From Acinetobacter sp. ANC 4805 (GTDB lineage Bacteria; Pseudomonadota; Gammaproteobacteria; Pseudomonadales; Moraxellaceae), in contig NZ_JAKZGD010000014.1 in NCBI RefSeq assembly GCF_022549495.1, positions 1-61,082 of the forward strand: a stretch of DNA of 61,082 nt. The letters run 5' to 3'. The notes beneath the pieces were generated by a model that did no database searches, was not told the DNA's origin, and saw only the letters and a program-made list of their open reading frames with translations. The position numbers were made by a program, and so were the translations under genes. Below, piece by piece: positions 38,064 to 47,194 of this stretch (positions are counted from its first letter, which is position 1; each line of letters begins with the position of its first letter).

Positions 38064-39293
38064 ATGTTTGCATTATCTGAGCGCACACAGGATTTTATTG
38101 CACGAACGCAAGCCTTTATTCAACAAGAAATAGAACCAATTGAAAAAGCATTTTGGGATGAAGTGCATCATTTAAATGTCGATGGGGACTGGACGAAATG
38201 GCAATGGCCAGTGCAGCTCGAACAGCTCAAGAATAAAGCTAAAGTGGCTGGCTTATGGAATATGTTTTTGCCTGATGCTGAACTTGGAGCAGGTTTATCC
38301 GTTCAGGAATATGCACATATTGCTGAGCTGACAGGGCGTAGTTTGCTCGCCCCGACAGTATTTAACTGTAATGCGCCTGATAGCGGCAATATGGAAGTGT
38401 TGTGGCGCTATGGCAGTGACGAGCAAAAACAACAATGGCTGCACCCCTTACTCACGGGTCAAATTCGTTCAGTATTTTGTATGACTGAACCTGCGGTGGC
38501 TTCTAGTGATGCAACTAATATGCAAGCCACGGCGGTGATTGATGGTGATGAAATCGTCCTGAATGGGCGTAAATGGTGGTCATCGGGCTTGGGTGATCCC
38601 AATGCCAAAGTGATTATCTTCATGGCTTATACCCCTGACGAGAGCAAAGACCGTCATCATCAACATTCGATGGTCTTAGTACCGATTGATGCGCAAGGTG
38701 TCACGATTGAGCGAATGCTCCCCGTGTTTGGTGACTATGATGCACCGCATGGACATGGACAAGTCAGCTTTGACAATGTACGTGTACCTGTCGGTAACTT
38801 TATTGGTGGCGCAGGACAAGGTTTTGAAATTGCGCAAGGGCGTTTAGGGCCTGGGCGAATCCATCATTGTATGCGTTGTATCGGTGCTGCTGAAAAAGCC
38901 TTGGAGCTAATGATTGATCGTGGTATGTCACGTAAAGCCTTTGGCAAAGAGTTACTTAAATTAGGCGGCAATTTAGAACGAGTCGCGGAAGCACGTGTGC
39001 AAATCGACCAAGCCCGTTTATTAACGCTGTATGCCGCTTACAAAATGGACACTTTAGGTAATATGGCGGCACTCACGGAAATCTCAGCGATTAAAGTCGT
39101 TGCACCAACCGTATTGCAAAACGTGGTGGATATGGCAATTCAGATTCATGGTGGCGAAGGTGTGTCACGTGATACCCCATTGACTGCATTTTTTAATCAA
39201 GCACGCAGTTTACGTTTAGCTGATGGACCAGACGAAGTACATAAGGGCATGATTGCTAAACTAGAACTCAAAAAACGTGGCTATGGTCGTTGA
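38064..39293 (+). CDS. Acyl-CoA dehydrogenase (ACAD10/11-like)
   Basis: A 409-aa flavoprotein. It has the acyl-CoA dehydrogenase elements FCMTEPAVASSDATNMQ, NGRKWWSSGLGDPNAK, GRLGPGRIHHCMR, the MAIQIHGGEGVSRDTPL segment, and the terminal RLADGPDEVHKGMIAK. Start ATG 38064 is preferred because AAGGGAG lies six nt upstream. It is first in a tight operon with an APH-type kinase, a histidine phosphatase and an SDR. ACAD10/11 enzymes of animals carry the kinase and dehydrogenase parts in one chain. Confidence 0.88.
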   Translation: MFALSERTQDFIARTQAFIQQEIEPIEKAFWDEVHHLNVDGDWTKWQWPVQLEQLKNKAKVAGLWNMFLPDAELGAGLSVQEYAHIAELTGRSLLAPTVFNCNAPDSGNMEVLWRYGSDEQKQQWLHPLLTGQIRSVFCMTEPAVASSDATNMQATAVIDGDEIVLNGRKWWSSGLGDPNAKVIIFMAYTPDESKDRHHQHSMVLVPIDAQGVTIERMLPVFGDYDAPHGHGQVSFDNVRVPVGNFIGGAGQGFEIAQGRLGPGRIHHCMRCIGAAEKALELMIDRGMSRKAFGKELLKLGGNLERVAEARVQIDQARLLTLYAAYKMDTLGNMAALTEISAIKVVAPTVLQNVVDMAIQIHGGEGVSRDTPLTAFFNQARSLRLADGPDEVHKGMIAKLELKKRGYGR

Positions 39294-39308
39294 TAAGGAT
39301 ATAAGAAA

Positions 39309-40430
39309 ATGGCAGTGATTGATGTTGGTGGTCAGGTTCGTCATGGCGAAGAACTGGATATTTCCGCAGTGGAAATGTGGTTAAAAGACCAAGGTGTAAA
39401 TCTACAAGGACAGGCACAAGTGACCCAATATTCGGGGGGTGCATCCAATTGGACTTATCGCCTGCAATATGACAATGCAGATCTGATTTTACGCCGTCCG
39501 CCGAAAGGAACTAAAGCCAAATCAGCGCATGATATGGCGCGTGAATATCTGGTACAAAAACATCTGGCGCCGTTCTACCCTGTGCTGCCTGACATGGTGG
39601 CATTGTGCCAAGATGAGAACGTCATTGGCTGTGATTTCTATGTGATGAATCGGATTGAGGGCATCATTCCACGCGCCAATTTACCGAAAGAATTACAGTT
39701 AGATGAGCAACAGGTACAGCAATTGTGCCTGAATGTTCTAGATAAATTGATCGAGCTGCATCAAGTGCCGTATCAAGGTACAGAATTGGAACAACTGGGC
39801 AAAGGTGAAGGTTATTGTCGCCGTCAAGTCGAAGGTTGGGATGCACGTTATAGCAAAGCACTCACGCCGAATGTGCCTGATTTTGCCTTTGTTCGCCAAT
39901 GGCTACAGCAACATATTCCTGCCGATTCTAAAACTTGTGTAATTCATAATGACTGGCGTTTTGATAATGTCATCTTAGATCCACAACAACCGACTCAAGT
40001 GATTGGGGTACTAGATTGGGAAATGGCGACACTTGGTGATCCATTGATGGATTTGGGCAGTGCCCTCGCCTACTGGATTCAAGAGGATGATGATGTGCTG
40101 ATGAAATCAAGTCGCCGTCAACCGACCAATTTAAAAGGTATGCTGACACGTCAACAGGTGGTGGATTACTATCTGGAAAAAACAGGTTTGCAACCAACGA
40201 ATTGGGCTTTTTATGAAGTGTTTGGTTTGTTCCGATTAGCTGTGATTGCGCAACAGATTTATTATCGTTATTACCATCAGCAAACTGATAATCCCGCCTT
40301 TAAGGGTTTTTGGATTTTGATTCATGCCTTACATATTCGGGCTTTAAAACTGATAACCCAAAACAATACTGAAGCACAGCAGTTGATTCCTGAATATGCT
40401 GCAAAACTACAGGATATTTTAAAACAATGA
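39309..40430 (+). CDS. APH-family kinase (ACAD10/11 kinase-domain type)
   Basis: A 373-aa cytosolic phosphotransferase of the aminoglycoside phosphotransferase fold. It has the nucleotide loop YSGGASNWTYRL, a lysine/arginine-rich LILRRPPKGTKAK, the catalytic VIHNDWRFDNVILD (Brenner-type H-D-x-R/N) and the metal aspartate in GVLDWEMATLGDPLMDLG. These signatures match the kinase half of ACAD10/11 and LvaA-type hydroxyacyl-CoA kinases rather than resistance enzymes. It starts 15 bp after the dehydrogenase gene and overlaps the next gene by 4 bp. Confidence 0.88.
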   Translation: MAVIDVGGQVRHGEELDISAVEMWLKDQGVNLQGQAQVTQYSGGASNWTYRLQYDNADLILRRPPKGTKAKSAHDMAREYLVQKHLAPFYPVLPDMVALCQDENVIGCDFYVMNRIEGIIPRANLPKELQLDEQQVQQLCLNVLDKLIELHQVPYQGTELEQLGKGEGYCRRQVEGWDARYSKALTPNVPDFAFVRQWLQQHIPADSKTCVIHNDWRFDNVILDPQQPTQVIGVLDWEMATLGDPLMDLGSALAYWIQEDDDVLMKSSRRQPTNLKGMLTRQQVVDYYLEKTGLQPTNWAFYEVFGLFRLAVIAQQIYYRYYHQQTDNPAFKGFWILIHALHIRALKLITQNNTEAQQLIPEYAAKLQDILKQ

Positions 40431-41125
40431 GCACGATTTATTTGGTGCGGCATGGGCAAGCGTCGTTTGGTGCAGCGAGCTATGATCAGCTTTCAGCTAA
40501 AGGTGAACAACAGGCACAGGTTGTGGGTGATTTTTTTAAACAAACCCTAAAACAAACGCCTTTAGTGGTTGCAGGTTCAATGCAACGTCATCAGCAGACG
40601 GCGCAACTCGCTTTATCGCAAAGTTTCCATAATGCATCCATTCAAACCGAATCGGCGTGGAATGAGTTTGATCATCAGCATGTATTTGCTCAATATGAAC
40701 CGCGTTTTAATCAGCCTGAATTGCTCAAACAAGATGTCGATTTGCTTGCCAATCCACGTGCTTATCTCGCTAAAATTTTTGATGGTGCGATTGATCGTTG
40801 GATTGGAGCGCAATATGACTATGAATATCATGAAACATGGTTAGGCTTTCAATCACGTGTTGAGCAAGCACTGCAATCGCTTTGCGAAAGTATTGATATG
40901 ACAAAGCATCGTCAAGCCGTCGTATTTAGTTCAGGCGGCGTGATTTCTGTGGCGGTAGGTAAAGTATTGGGTTTGAATGCAAAGCAGATCTTTGCGCTAA
41001 ATTGGTCGATTGCCAATGCCAGTATTACCACACTACGTTGGACAGATGGACGTTTGCAATTACTGAGCTTTAATGAGCATCATTATTTAAAAACACGTGA
41101 TGCTGAACTTTTAACATGGATTTAA
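40427..41125 (+). CDS. Histidine phosphatase family protein
   Basis: A 232-aa phosphatase of the phosphoglycerate-mutase-like superfamily. The catalytic motif YLVRHGQASFG is at residues 5-15, and the second histidine region VVFSSGGVISVAVGKVLG replaces the usual SHGG with SSGG. That substitution could affect activity: the second catalytic histidine is not in its usual place. It overlaps the kinase gene by ATGA, so translation is coupled. Substrate unknown; a phosphorylated acyl-CoA or cofactor is possible from context. Confidence 0.8.
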   Translation: MSTIYLVRHGQASFGAASYDQLSAKGEQQAQVVGDFFKQTLKQTPLVVAGSMQRHQQTAQLALSQSFHNASIQTESAWNEFDHQHVFAQYEPRFNQPELLKQDVDLLANPRAYLAKIFDGAIDRWIGAQYDYEYHETWLGFQSRVEQALQSLCESIDMTKHRQAVVFSSGGVISVAVGKVLGLNAKQIFALNWSIANASITTLRWTDGRLQLLSFNEHHYLKTRDAELLTWI

Positions 41126-41142
41126 AAATATAGGTGGCAGGC

Positions 41143-41886
41143 ATGGCAAAGACCATTTTAATTACAGGGGCAAGCTCGGGTTTGGGCGCAGGCATGGCGC
41201 GTGAATTTGCGGCTAAAGGTTACAATTTGGCATTGTGTGCACGACGTTTAGAGCGTTTAGAAACACTAAAGCAAGAATTACAAGGCCAGTATTCAATTCA
41301 AGTGGGTATCAAGGTATTGGATGTCACTCATTACGATGATGTGTTTACGGTATTTAAAGCGTTTCAGCAAGATTTTGGGACAATTGACCGAATTATTGTC
41401 AATGCAGGTGTGGGCGAAGGTCGTCGTATTGGTAAGGGTCATTTTGATGTAAACCGCGCTACGGCTGAAACCAATTTTATTTCGGCATTGGCGCAATGTG
41501 AAGCAGCAGTAGAAATCTTTAGAGCGCAAAATAAAGGGCATTTGGTGGTGATTTCTTCTATGAGTGCAATGCGTGGTTTACCAAAGCATTTATCGACCTA
41601 TGCCGCCAGTAAGGCAGCGGTGGCACATTTGGCTGAAGGGATTCGTGCTGAGTTACTGCATACCCCAATTAAAGTCTCGACGATTTTCCCTGGTTATATT
41701 CGAACTGAGTTGAATGAAGGTGCGAAGAAGTTACCATTTGAGGTGGATGAGAAAACGGGTTGTAAGGCTTTGGTTAAAGCAATTGAGAAAGCGCCTGTGA
41801 AGGCGTATGTGCCACAGTGGCCGTGGTTGCCAATGGGGATTGCAATGAAGATTTTGCCGTTGAAATTGTTGAATAAACTGAGTTGA
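41143..41886 (+). CDS. Short-chain dehydrogenase/reductase
   Basis: A 247-aa NAD(P)-dependent enzyme. Cofactor motif TILITGASSGLGAGMAREF, then DVTHYDD, NAGVGEGRR, the catalytic Ser (VISSMSAM) and YAASKAA. The C-terminus PWLPMGIAMKILPLKLLNKL is amphipathic or membrane-binding. ATG 41143 is preceded by TAGGTGG. It is last in the LysR-controlled operon, 17 bp after the phosphatase gene, and may oxidise the hydroxyacyl substrate or product of the pathway. Confidence 0.87.
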   Translation: MAKTILITGASSGLGAGMAREFAAKGYNLALCARRLERLETLKQELQGQYSIQVGIKVLDVTHYDDVFTVFKAFQQDFGTIDRIIVNAGVGEGRRIGKGHFDVNRATAETNFISALAQCEAAVEIFRAQNKGHLVVISSMSAMRGLPKHLSTYAASKAAVAHLAEGIRAELLHTPIKVSTIFPGYIRTELNEGAKKLPFEVDEKTGCKALVKAIEKAPVKAYVPQWPWLPMGIAMKILPLKLLNKLS

Positions 41887-41983
41887 TTGCAATTTAAAGT
41901 GGGTGGGAGATATCTCTATTCGACAAGTTTGCACAGCCTCATATAGGCTGAATCATTGACTTGTTTGGGTATAGGCATTTCCT

Positions 41984-42100
41984 TACTTTTCAAAGATGAA
42001 AAGTAACAAAAATCTTTTGTTGAGCAGAGGGTACATCCATGTAACCGCTGCTCAACTGGCGGCATCCATGCCGCCTGTCACGATAGTGAATACCGTGACA
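41984..42100. repeat. REP-like array of four hairpins
   Basis: Four inverted repeats follow one another: TACTTTTCA/TGAAAAGTA (41984-42005), TTGAGCAG/CTGCTCAA (42020-42055), GGCGGCAT/ATGCCGCC (42058-42075) and TGTCAC/GTGACA (42076-42100). It lies between the convergent SDR and mpl genes. I recall similar blocks in Acinetobacter genomes, which would make it a dispersed repeat; this needs a search. Confidence 0.65.
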
Positions 42101-42133
42101 AAATTAGATGATGAAAATAGGCTACCGGCTAGA

Positions 42134-43495
42134 TTACGATAAAGCCGTAATCAACTTTTGGTGTAATCCACCAAAACCACCATTGGACATGATCACTACA
42201 GCATCGCCCTCACCTGCTTCATTGACCACGCGGGCAATGATGTCATCTAATGAACGGCTGACTTCAGCCTTGTTTGATGACGCAGAGATGACAGGTTGTA
42301 GATCCCAATCCAAGCCCTCTGGCTGATACCAAATCACTTCATCCGCTAAACGTGCCGAATGTGCCAAACTATCTTTATGGCTGCCCATACGCATGGTGTT
42401 AGAACGTGGTTCAATGATCGCCCACAACTTACGTTCGCCTAGACGTTTACGTGCGCCGTCCAGCGTGGTTTCAATTGCGGTTGGGTGATGGGCAAAATCA
42501 TCATAGACTTCGATGCCACGCACCGTGCCTAACAGCTCCATACGGCGTTTAACACCGCCGAAGTTGGATAAAGCTTCACAAGCTTGTTCAATCGACACAC
42601 CGACATGTTGCGCCGCAGCAATCGTCGCCAAAGCATTGGCAACGCTATGTTGCCCTGTCATATTCCATTTGACTGTACCGATCACTTGACCGTGTTCAAG
42701 CACGTTAAAATGACTGCCATCAGTACTGATCAGCGCCGCAGATAAAGCAGCTTGGTCATTTGGCTCAAGACTAGTACGAACCACAGGCGTCCAGCAGCCC
42801 TGTTCTAGCACTTCATCAATATTGGTTTCAGTAATCGGGGCAATAATACGACCTTCACTTGGAATGGTACGCACTAAATGATGGAATTGTTTTTGAATGG
42901 CAGCGAGGTCATCAAAAATGTCGGCATGATCAAATTCAAGGTTATTTAAAATCGCAGTTTTTGGATGATAGTGAACAAATTTAGAACGTTTATCGAAGAA
43001 GGCAGAGTCATACTCATCGGCTTCAACACAGAAATATTTTCCACCACCTAAACGTGCGCTCTCACTAAAACCTAACGGCACACCACCGATCAAGAAACCC
43101 GGATTTAAACCTGCTTGATCCAATACCCAAGCCAACATGGTTGTGGTTGTGGTTTTACCATGTGTACCTGCGACACCGAGTACATGTTTGCCTTGTAGTA
43201 CATGATCAGCTAAAAATTGTGGACCTGAAATATAAGGGAGTCCTTCGTTGAGCATGTATTCAATCGCATCAATACCACGTTTCATGGCATTGCCGACAAT
43301 GACAAGATCGGGATGCGGTTGTAAATGGCTACGATCATAGCCTTGCATTAACCCGATACCCGCATTTTCTAGTTGAGTTGACATCGGTGGATAAACATTG
43401 GCATCTGAGCCTGTGACTTTATGTCCTAAATCTCGTGCTAATAGAGCCAAAGACCCCATAAATGTGCCACAAATACCCAAAATATGCAGATGCAT
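42134..43495 (-). CDS. mpl: UDP-MurNAc:L-Ala-gamma-D-Glu-meso-DAP ligase
   Basis: A 453-aa ligase that reuses murein tripeptide by attaching it to UDP-MurNAc in peptidoglycan recycling. The N-terminal ILGICGTFMGSLALLARDLGHKVTGSD is Mur-ligase-like but with the GTFMG variant of Mpl. ATP motif GVAGTHGKTTTTTMLAWVL and the C-terminal DDFAHHPTAIETTL follow. Start Met 43495 (MHLHILGICG) is used; the longer frame adds a non-homologous 21 residues. It complements anmK in this window. Confidence 0.94.
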   Translation of the reverse strand: MHLHILGICGTFMGSLALLARDLGHKVTGSDANVYPPMSTQLENAGIGLMQGYDRSHLQPHPDLVIVGNAMKRGIDAIEYMLNEGLPYISGPQFLADHVLQGKHVLGVAGTHGKTTTTTMLAWVLDQAGLNPGFLIGGVPLGFSESARLGGGKYFCVEADEYDSAFFDKRSKFVHYHPKTAILNNLEFDHADIFDDLAAIQKQFHHLVRTIPSEGRIIAPITETNIDEVLEQGCWTPVVRTSLEPNDQAALSAALISTDGSHFNVLEHGQVIGTVKWNMTGQHSVANALATIAAAQHVGVSIEQACEALSNFGGVKRRMELLGTVRGIEVYDDFAHHPTAIETTLDGARKRLGERKLWAIIEPRSNTMRMGSHKDSLAHSARLADEVIWYQPEGLDWDLQPVISASSNKAEVSRSLDDIIARVVNEAGEGDAVVIMSNGGFGGLHQKLITALS

Positions 43496-43709
43496 AATGC
43501 GCCTTCTCCACTGCTTTGCATACAGCACTAATCTCGTGTGTATGATTGTCGTTATCAATAAAAATCAATCGCAACGATAGCAAGGCTGACATTGAAAAGA
43601 TAGTCAAAATTCGTTGTTGTTATTAACTTAAAATTGAGTGATTTTAACGTTATTCTGATGTATTCAAATGCAAATGATTCAGCCCTTATTTTTATAAAAG
43701 GACATCCGA

Positions 43710-44060
43710 TTGAGCCCTACACTTTTAGCATTATGTTTGTTGATCATTTCTAACTGTTTTATGACGATGGCGTGGTATGGGCATCTGAAAATTTTACACA
43801 ATGCGCCGCTTTGGCAAGCGATTTTGTTTAGTTGGTTGATTGCCCTATTGGAATATAGTTTTATGATTCCTGCAACTAAACTATTAAATCAACAGGGTTG
43901 GGGTTTGGGCGAAATGAAAATCACCCAAGAAGTCGTTACGCTGATTGTGTTTGTGCCCTTTATGATTTTTCTGTTTAAACAACCATTCAAGTTGGATTAT
44001 GTCTGGGCGATGCTTTGTTTAATGGGCTGTGTCTATTTTGTTTTTCGTCATCAAAGCTAA
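43710..44060 (+). CDS. DMT/DUF486 family membrane protein
   Basis: A 116-aa protein with four hydrophobic segments (LLALCLLIISNCFMTMAW, AILFSWLIALLEYSFMIPA, VVTLIVFVPFMIFLF, YVWAMLCLMGCVYFVF). It is a small relative of the drug/metabolite transporter fold, half the usual DMT length, so it might act as a dimer. The IALLEYSFMIPATKL segment is typical of DUF486. Transport has not been shown for the family. Confidence 0.8.
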   Translation: MSPTLLALCLLIISNCFMTMAWYGHLKILHNAPLWQAILFSWLIALLEYSFMIPATKLLNQQGWGLGEMKITQEVVTLIVFVPFMIFLFKQPFKLDYVWAMLCLMGCVYFVFRHQS

Positions 44061-44194
44061 TTTTTGGGGATCAGTAAAAATGTTCTTTAGTTGGGGATGC
44101 TTGAAAAAACCGCTATAATATTTGCCAATTTCTTCCTTTGTACTTGGCGTAAGTCGAGATACTTCTCTATTTTTATCATGTTTTGGAAAAGCCA

Positions 44195-44707
44195 ATGAAT
44201 GCGGTCGCAACAGATAGCCAACCTTTAGTCGGAATTATCATGGGTTCTCAATCAGATTGGGCAACACTTGAACATACCGCTAACATGCTCAAACAATTGG
44301 GTGTGCCTTTTGAAGCTGAAGTGGTTTCTGCGCACCGTACGCCAGATCGTTTGTTTGAATATGCTGAAACAGCACGTGATCGTGGTATTCAGGTGATTAT
44401 TGCAGGTGCGGGTGGTGCGGCACATTTACCGGGGATGTGTGCTGCTAAAACTGATTTACCTGTGCTTGGCGTGCCTGTTAAATCTTCGATTTTAAATGGC
44501 GTGGATTCATTACTTTCGATTGTACAAATGCCAGCGGGTATTGCTGTGGGGACTTTAGCGATTGGTCAGGCAGGTGCAACCAATGCTGCGATTCTTGCGG
44601 CGCAAATTCTTGGTTTAACACGTCCAGATATTGCTAAAAATGTGGCTGATTTCCGTAGTGCACAAACGGAAAAAGTATCGAGCAATAATATTCCTGGTCA
44701 AGTGTAA
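44195..44707 (+). CDS. purE: N5-carboxyaminoimidazole ribonucleotide mutase
   Basis: A 170-aa enzyme of de novo purine synthesis, moving the carboxylate of N5-CAIR to give CAIR. Landmarks: [35 protein letters not shown], and [19 protein letters not shown] with the catalytic histidine region. ATG 44195 is used instead of the upstream TTG. It is followed 11 bp later by purK. Confidence 0.95.
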   Translation: MNAVATDSQPLVGIIMGSQSDWATLEHTANMLKQLGVPFEAEVVSAHRTPDRLFEYAETARDRGIQVIIAGAGGAAHLPGMCAAKTDLPVLGVPVKSSILNGVDSLLSIVQMPAGIAVGTLAIGQAGATNAAILAAQILGLTRPDIAKNVADFRSAQTEKVSSNNIPGQV

Positions 44708-44718
44708 CGAGGCCAATC

Positions 44719-45840
44719 ATGAATAAAACCATCGGTATTTTTGGTGGCGGACAGCTTGGACGCATGATGGCGCAAGCAGCTTTACCACTCAATCTTCAAT
44801 GTACTTTTTTTGAAGCAGAAACAAATTGTCCTGCAGCAATTTTAGGTCCTGTATTTTCCAGTAAAAATGAACAAGGCTTACAAGATTTCATCGCAAGTGC
44901 CGATGTCTTTAGCCTTGAATTTGAAAATACACCTGTTGCCGACGTAGATGTGTTGACCCAAACCAAAACACTACACCCTCCTCGCCTTGCTTTAGCAACA
45001 GCCCAAAACCGCTTGGCTGAAAAAGCTTTATTTGATCAATTGGCTATTCCAGTTGCACCCTATCGTGCTGTGGATAGCTTAGAGAGCTTAAAGCAAGCCG
45101 TGGCTGTGCTTGGATTACCTATCGTTTTAAAAACCGTAACAGGTGGCTACGATGGTAAAGGTCAGTTTGTGTTACGTTCAGAGGATCAAATTGATACGGC
45201 TTGGGCTGAATTAGGGCCTGCAAAAAGCTTGATTGCTGAAAGTTTTGTGAAATTCAGCCGTGAAGTGTCGATTATTGCAGTACGCGGACAAAATGGTGAT
45301 GTGAAAACTTGGGCTTTGGCAGAAAACCACCATCACAATGGTATCTTGTCACACTCTATTGTTCCTGCACCAAATAGCACAGATTTACAGCCAGTTGCGC
45401 AAGATTATATTACTCGTTTGTTGAATCACCTCAATTATGTGGGTGTATTGACACTTGAACTGTTCGTGACTGAGCAAGGTTTATATGCCAATGAAATGGC
45501 ATGTCGTGTCCATAACTCAGGTCATTGGTCAATTGAAGGTGCGATTTGCTCGCAATTTGAAAATCATATTCGTGCGGTTGCAGGCTTGCCACTCGGTTCA
45601 ACCGATGTTGTTCGTCCAACAGTGATGATTAATATCATTGGTCAACACCCGAAATCAGAAGATGTTTTGGCACTGAAAGGTGCGCATTTACATCTTTATA
45701 ATAAGTCTGAGCGTACAGGTCGTAAGCTTGGTCATATTACTTTGATGCCGAACAATAGTGATGAATTGACCGTATTGTGTCGTCAATTGGCAAAGATTTT
45801 GCCTGTGCCATTAGCGCTAACAGATGATATGAATCTCTAA
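44719..45840 (+). CDS. purK: N5-carboxyaminoimidazole ribonucleotide synthase
   Basis: A 373-aa ATP-grasp enzyme that makes N5-CAIR from AIR, bicarbonate and ATP, the step before PurE. The N-terminus IGIFGGGQLGRMMAQAALPL, the ATP-grasp region LKTVTGGYDGKGQFVL, and the metal/ATP site NEMACRVHNSGHWSIEGA are intact. It is in an operon with purE and ends at a strong terminator. Confidence 0.95.
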   Translation: MNKTIGIFGGGQLGRMMAQAALPLNLQCTFFEAETNCPAAILGPVFSSKNEQGLQDFIASADVFSLEFENTPVADVDVLTQTKTLHPPRLALATAQNRLAEKALFDQLAIPVAPYRAVDSLESLKQAVAVLGLPIVLKTVTGGYDGKGQFVLRSEDQIDTAWAELGPAKSLIAESFVKFSREVSIIAVRGQNGDVKTWALAENHHHNGILSHSIVPAPNSTDLQPVAQDYITRLLNHLNYVGVLTLELFVTEQGLYANEMACRVHNSGHWSIEGAICSQFENHIRAVAGLPLGSTDVVRPTVMINIIGQHPKSEDVLALKGAHLHLYNKSERTGRKLGHITLMPNNSDELTVLCRQLAKILPVPLALTDDMNL

Positions 45841-45842
45841 AC

Positions 45843-46012
45843 TTATCCACATTATCTAAAAGCGATCTTCGGATCGCTTTTTTTATTGCGTATGATTTTT
45901 AAATTTAAAGTTTTTGAATTTAAAAAATTATGGATTGTTATGGTGGGTGTGGCTGTGGATAATTTGGTGGTGGGTTTTGAATTTAAAATTATGTAAAAGA
46001 TTTGAATTTAAA
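45843..46012. promoter_or_regulatory. DnaA boxes and TTTRAATTYAAA palindromes upstream of the desaturase
   Basis: Perfect DnaA boxes lie at 45843-45851 (TTATCCACA) and 45954-45962 (complement). Four perfect copies of TTTRAATTYAAA lie at 45898, 45913, 45976 and 46001. A degenerate copy is at 46101-46115. The desaturase starts at 46142, so these elements cover its promoter region. Confidence 0.75.
45859..45885 (+). terminator. Terminator of purEK
   Basis: AAAGCGATC-TTCG-GATCGCTTT is a perfect stem with a stable UUCG tetraloop, followed by TTTTT. Confidence 0.93.
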
Positions 46013-46013
46013 T
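45954..46013 (+). repeat. Direct repeat copy A (60 nt)
   Basis: Matches 47195-47254 over 60 nt with three mismatches and no gaps. Each copy contains one DnaA box and two 12-bp palindromes at the same spacing. The copies lie 1,241 bp apart on either side of the desaturase gene. Confidence 0.9.
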
Positions 46014-46141
46014 AATGACGCGTGGTTAAGATATTCCTGATATTGTATAAAAAAATCGATTACTTGCTAAATAAGCCTTACTTCTAATTGATGAAAAGAG
46101 AAATTAAATTCAAAAATTTTTATAAACTTTAAGGATTGTCT

Positions 46142-47113
46142 ATGTCTGACAAAATTGAAATTGCTCGAATAAAAATGCAAAACCCTTTAACGAATGCGCT
46201 TGATGGTGATGTGAAGTGGTCGCCTGTAAAATCTTTATGGGTGTTTAGTCATTTGCTGATCGCTGTGGTGGGCGGGGTGCTAACTTTTTCTCTCGATGCT
46301 TTATTGGTCTTTCTTGTTGCGACAGCATTTACACTATGCTTTGGTCATTCGTTGGGAATGCATCGTAAGTTGATTCACCATAGTTATCAATGCCCTAAGT
46401 GGTTGGAGTATTTCTTGGTTCATCTTGGTGTGCTTGTTGGGTTGGCTGGACCGTTTGGCATGGTACATACACATGATTTAAGGGATTGGGCACAAAGGCA
46501 GAAAGATTGTCATTCCTATTTACGTCATGGCGAGAATATTTTGAAGGATGGTTGGTGGCAATTACATTGTGATCTGAAACTCGAACATCCTCCTGTTTTT
46601 ACGCCTGAATCCCGTTTAAAAGATGATTTTGTTTATCGATTTATGGAAAAAACGTGGATGTTTCAGCAGTTGCCATTAGCACTCATTTTATTTGCTTGCG
46701 GTGGGGCTGCGTGGGTGATTTGGGGGATTTCAGCTCGTATAGTGGTGTCTGTTACAGGTCATTGGTTGATTGGTTATTTTGCCCATAATCATGGGGAAAT
46801 GGATAATGAGGTTGTGGGTGCTGCAGTTCAGGGGCATAACGTAAAGTGGGCTTCTTATATTACGATGGGAGAATCATGGCATAACAATCACCATGCTTAT
46901 CCAGAGTCAGCAATTTTGGGTATCTATGCAAACCAGCCAGACCCAGGTTGGTGGGCGCTCAATGCACTCAATAATTTGGGTTTGGTATGGGATATTGTAT
47001 TGCCTGAAGCTGTACCATATCGTAAAAATTTACATGCGCTTACTTATCGAGCTATACAGGGTACTGGGAATAAAGTGCCTTATAAATGTCCTGTATTGGG
47101 CTTGATTCGTTAA
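46142..47113 (+). CDS. Acyl-CoA / fatty acid desaturase
   Basis: A 323-aa integral-membrane di-iron desaturase. It has three histidine clusters: HRKLIHH, HTHDLRDWAQRQKDCHSYLRH and SWHNNHH, the last in the GESWHNNHHAYP context of delta-9 acyl-CoA desaturases. Hydrophobic segments lie at about 28-58, 78-108 and 175-215. ATG 46142 is preceded by AAGGA. It lies alone between two terminators and is flanked by the DnaA-box/palindrome repeats, which differs from the usual desaturase operons I know. Confidence 0.87.
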   Translation: MSDKIEIARIKMQNPLTNALDGDVKWSPVKSLWVFSHLLIAVVGGVLTFSLDALLVFLVATAFTLCFGHSLGMHRKLIHHSYQCPKWLEYFLVHLGVLVGLAGPFGMVHTHDLRDWAQRQKDCHSYLRHGENILKDGWWQLHCDLKLEHPPVFTPESRLKDDFVYRFMEKTWMFQQLPLALILFACGGAAWVIWGISARIVVSVTGHWLIGYFAHNHGEMDNEVVGAAVQGHNVKWASYITMGESWHNNHHAYPESAILGIYANQPDPGWWALNALNNLGLVWDIVLPEAVPYRKNLHALTYRAIQGTGNKVPYKCPVLGLIR

Positions 47114-47114
47114 A

Positions 47115-47155
47115 TAAAAAAGACTCGATGAAATTTTTCATCGAGTCTTTTTTTA
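47115..47155 (+). terminator. Terminator of the desaturase gene
   Basis: AAAAAGACTCGATGAAA and its complement form a long perfect stem, followed by TTTTTTT. It can act in both directions. Confidence 0.93.
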
Positions 47156-47194
47156 ATCGTTTTATGCCACTGGTTGATGAAATGTAAAATAGAT

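Noticed and set aside
39160..39180. CACGTG palindrome in the acyl-CoA dehydrogenase gene as parS
   Set aside because: Only the central TCACGTGA matches; the outer arms of the 16-bp site are missing.
39309..40430. APH-fold gene as an aminoglycoside resistance gene
   Set aside because: Its operon partners are fatty-acid-type enzymes and its motifs fit the ACAD10/11 kinase group; there is no sign of mobile DNA.
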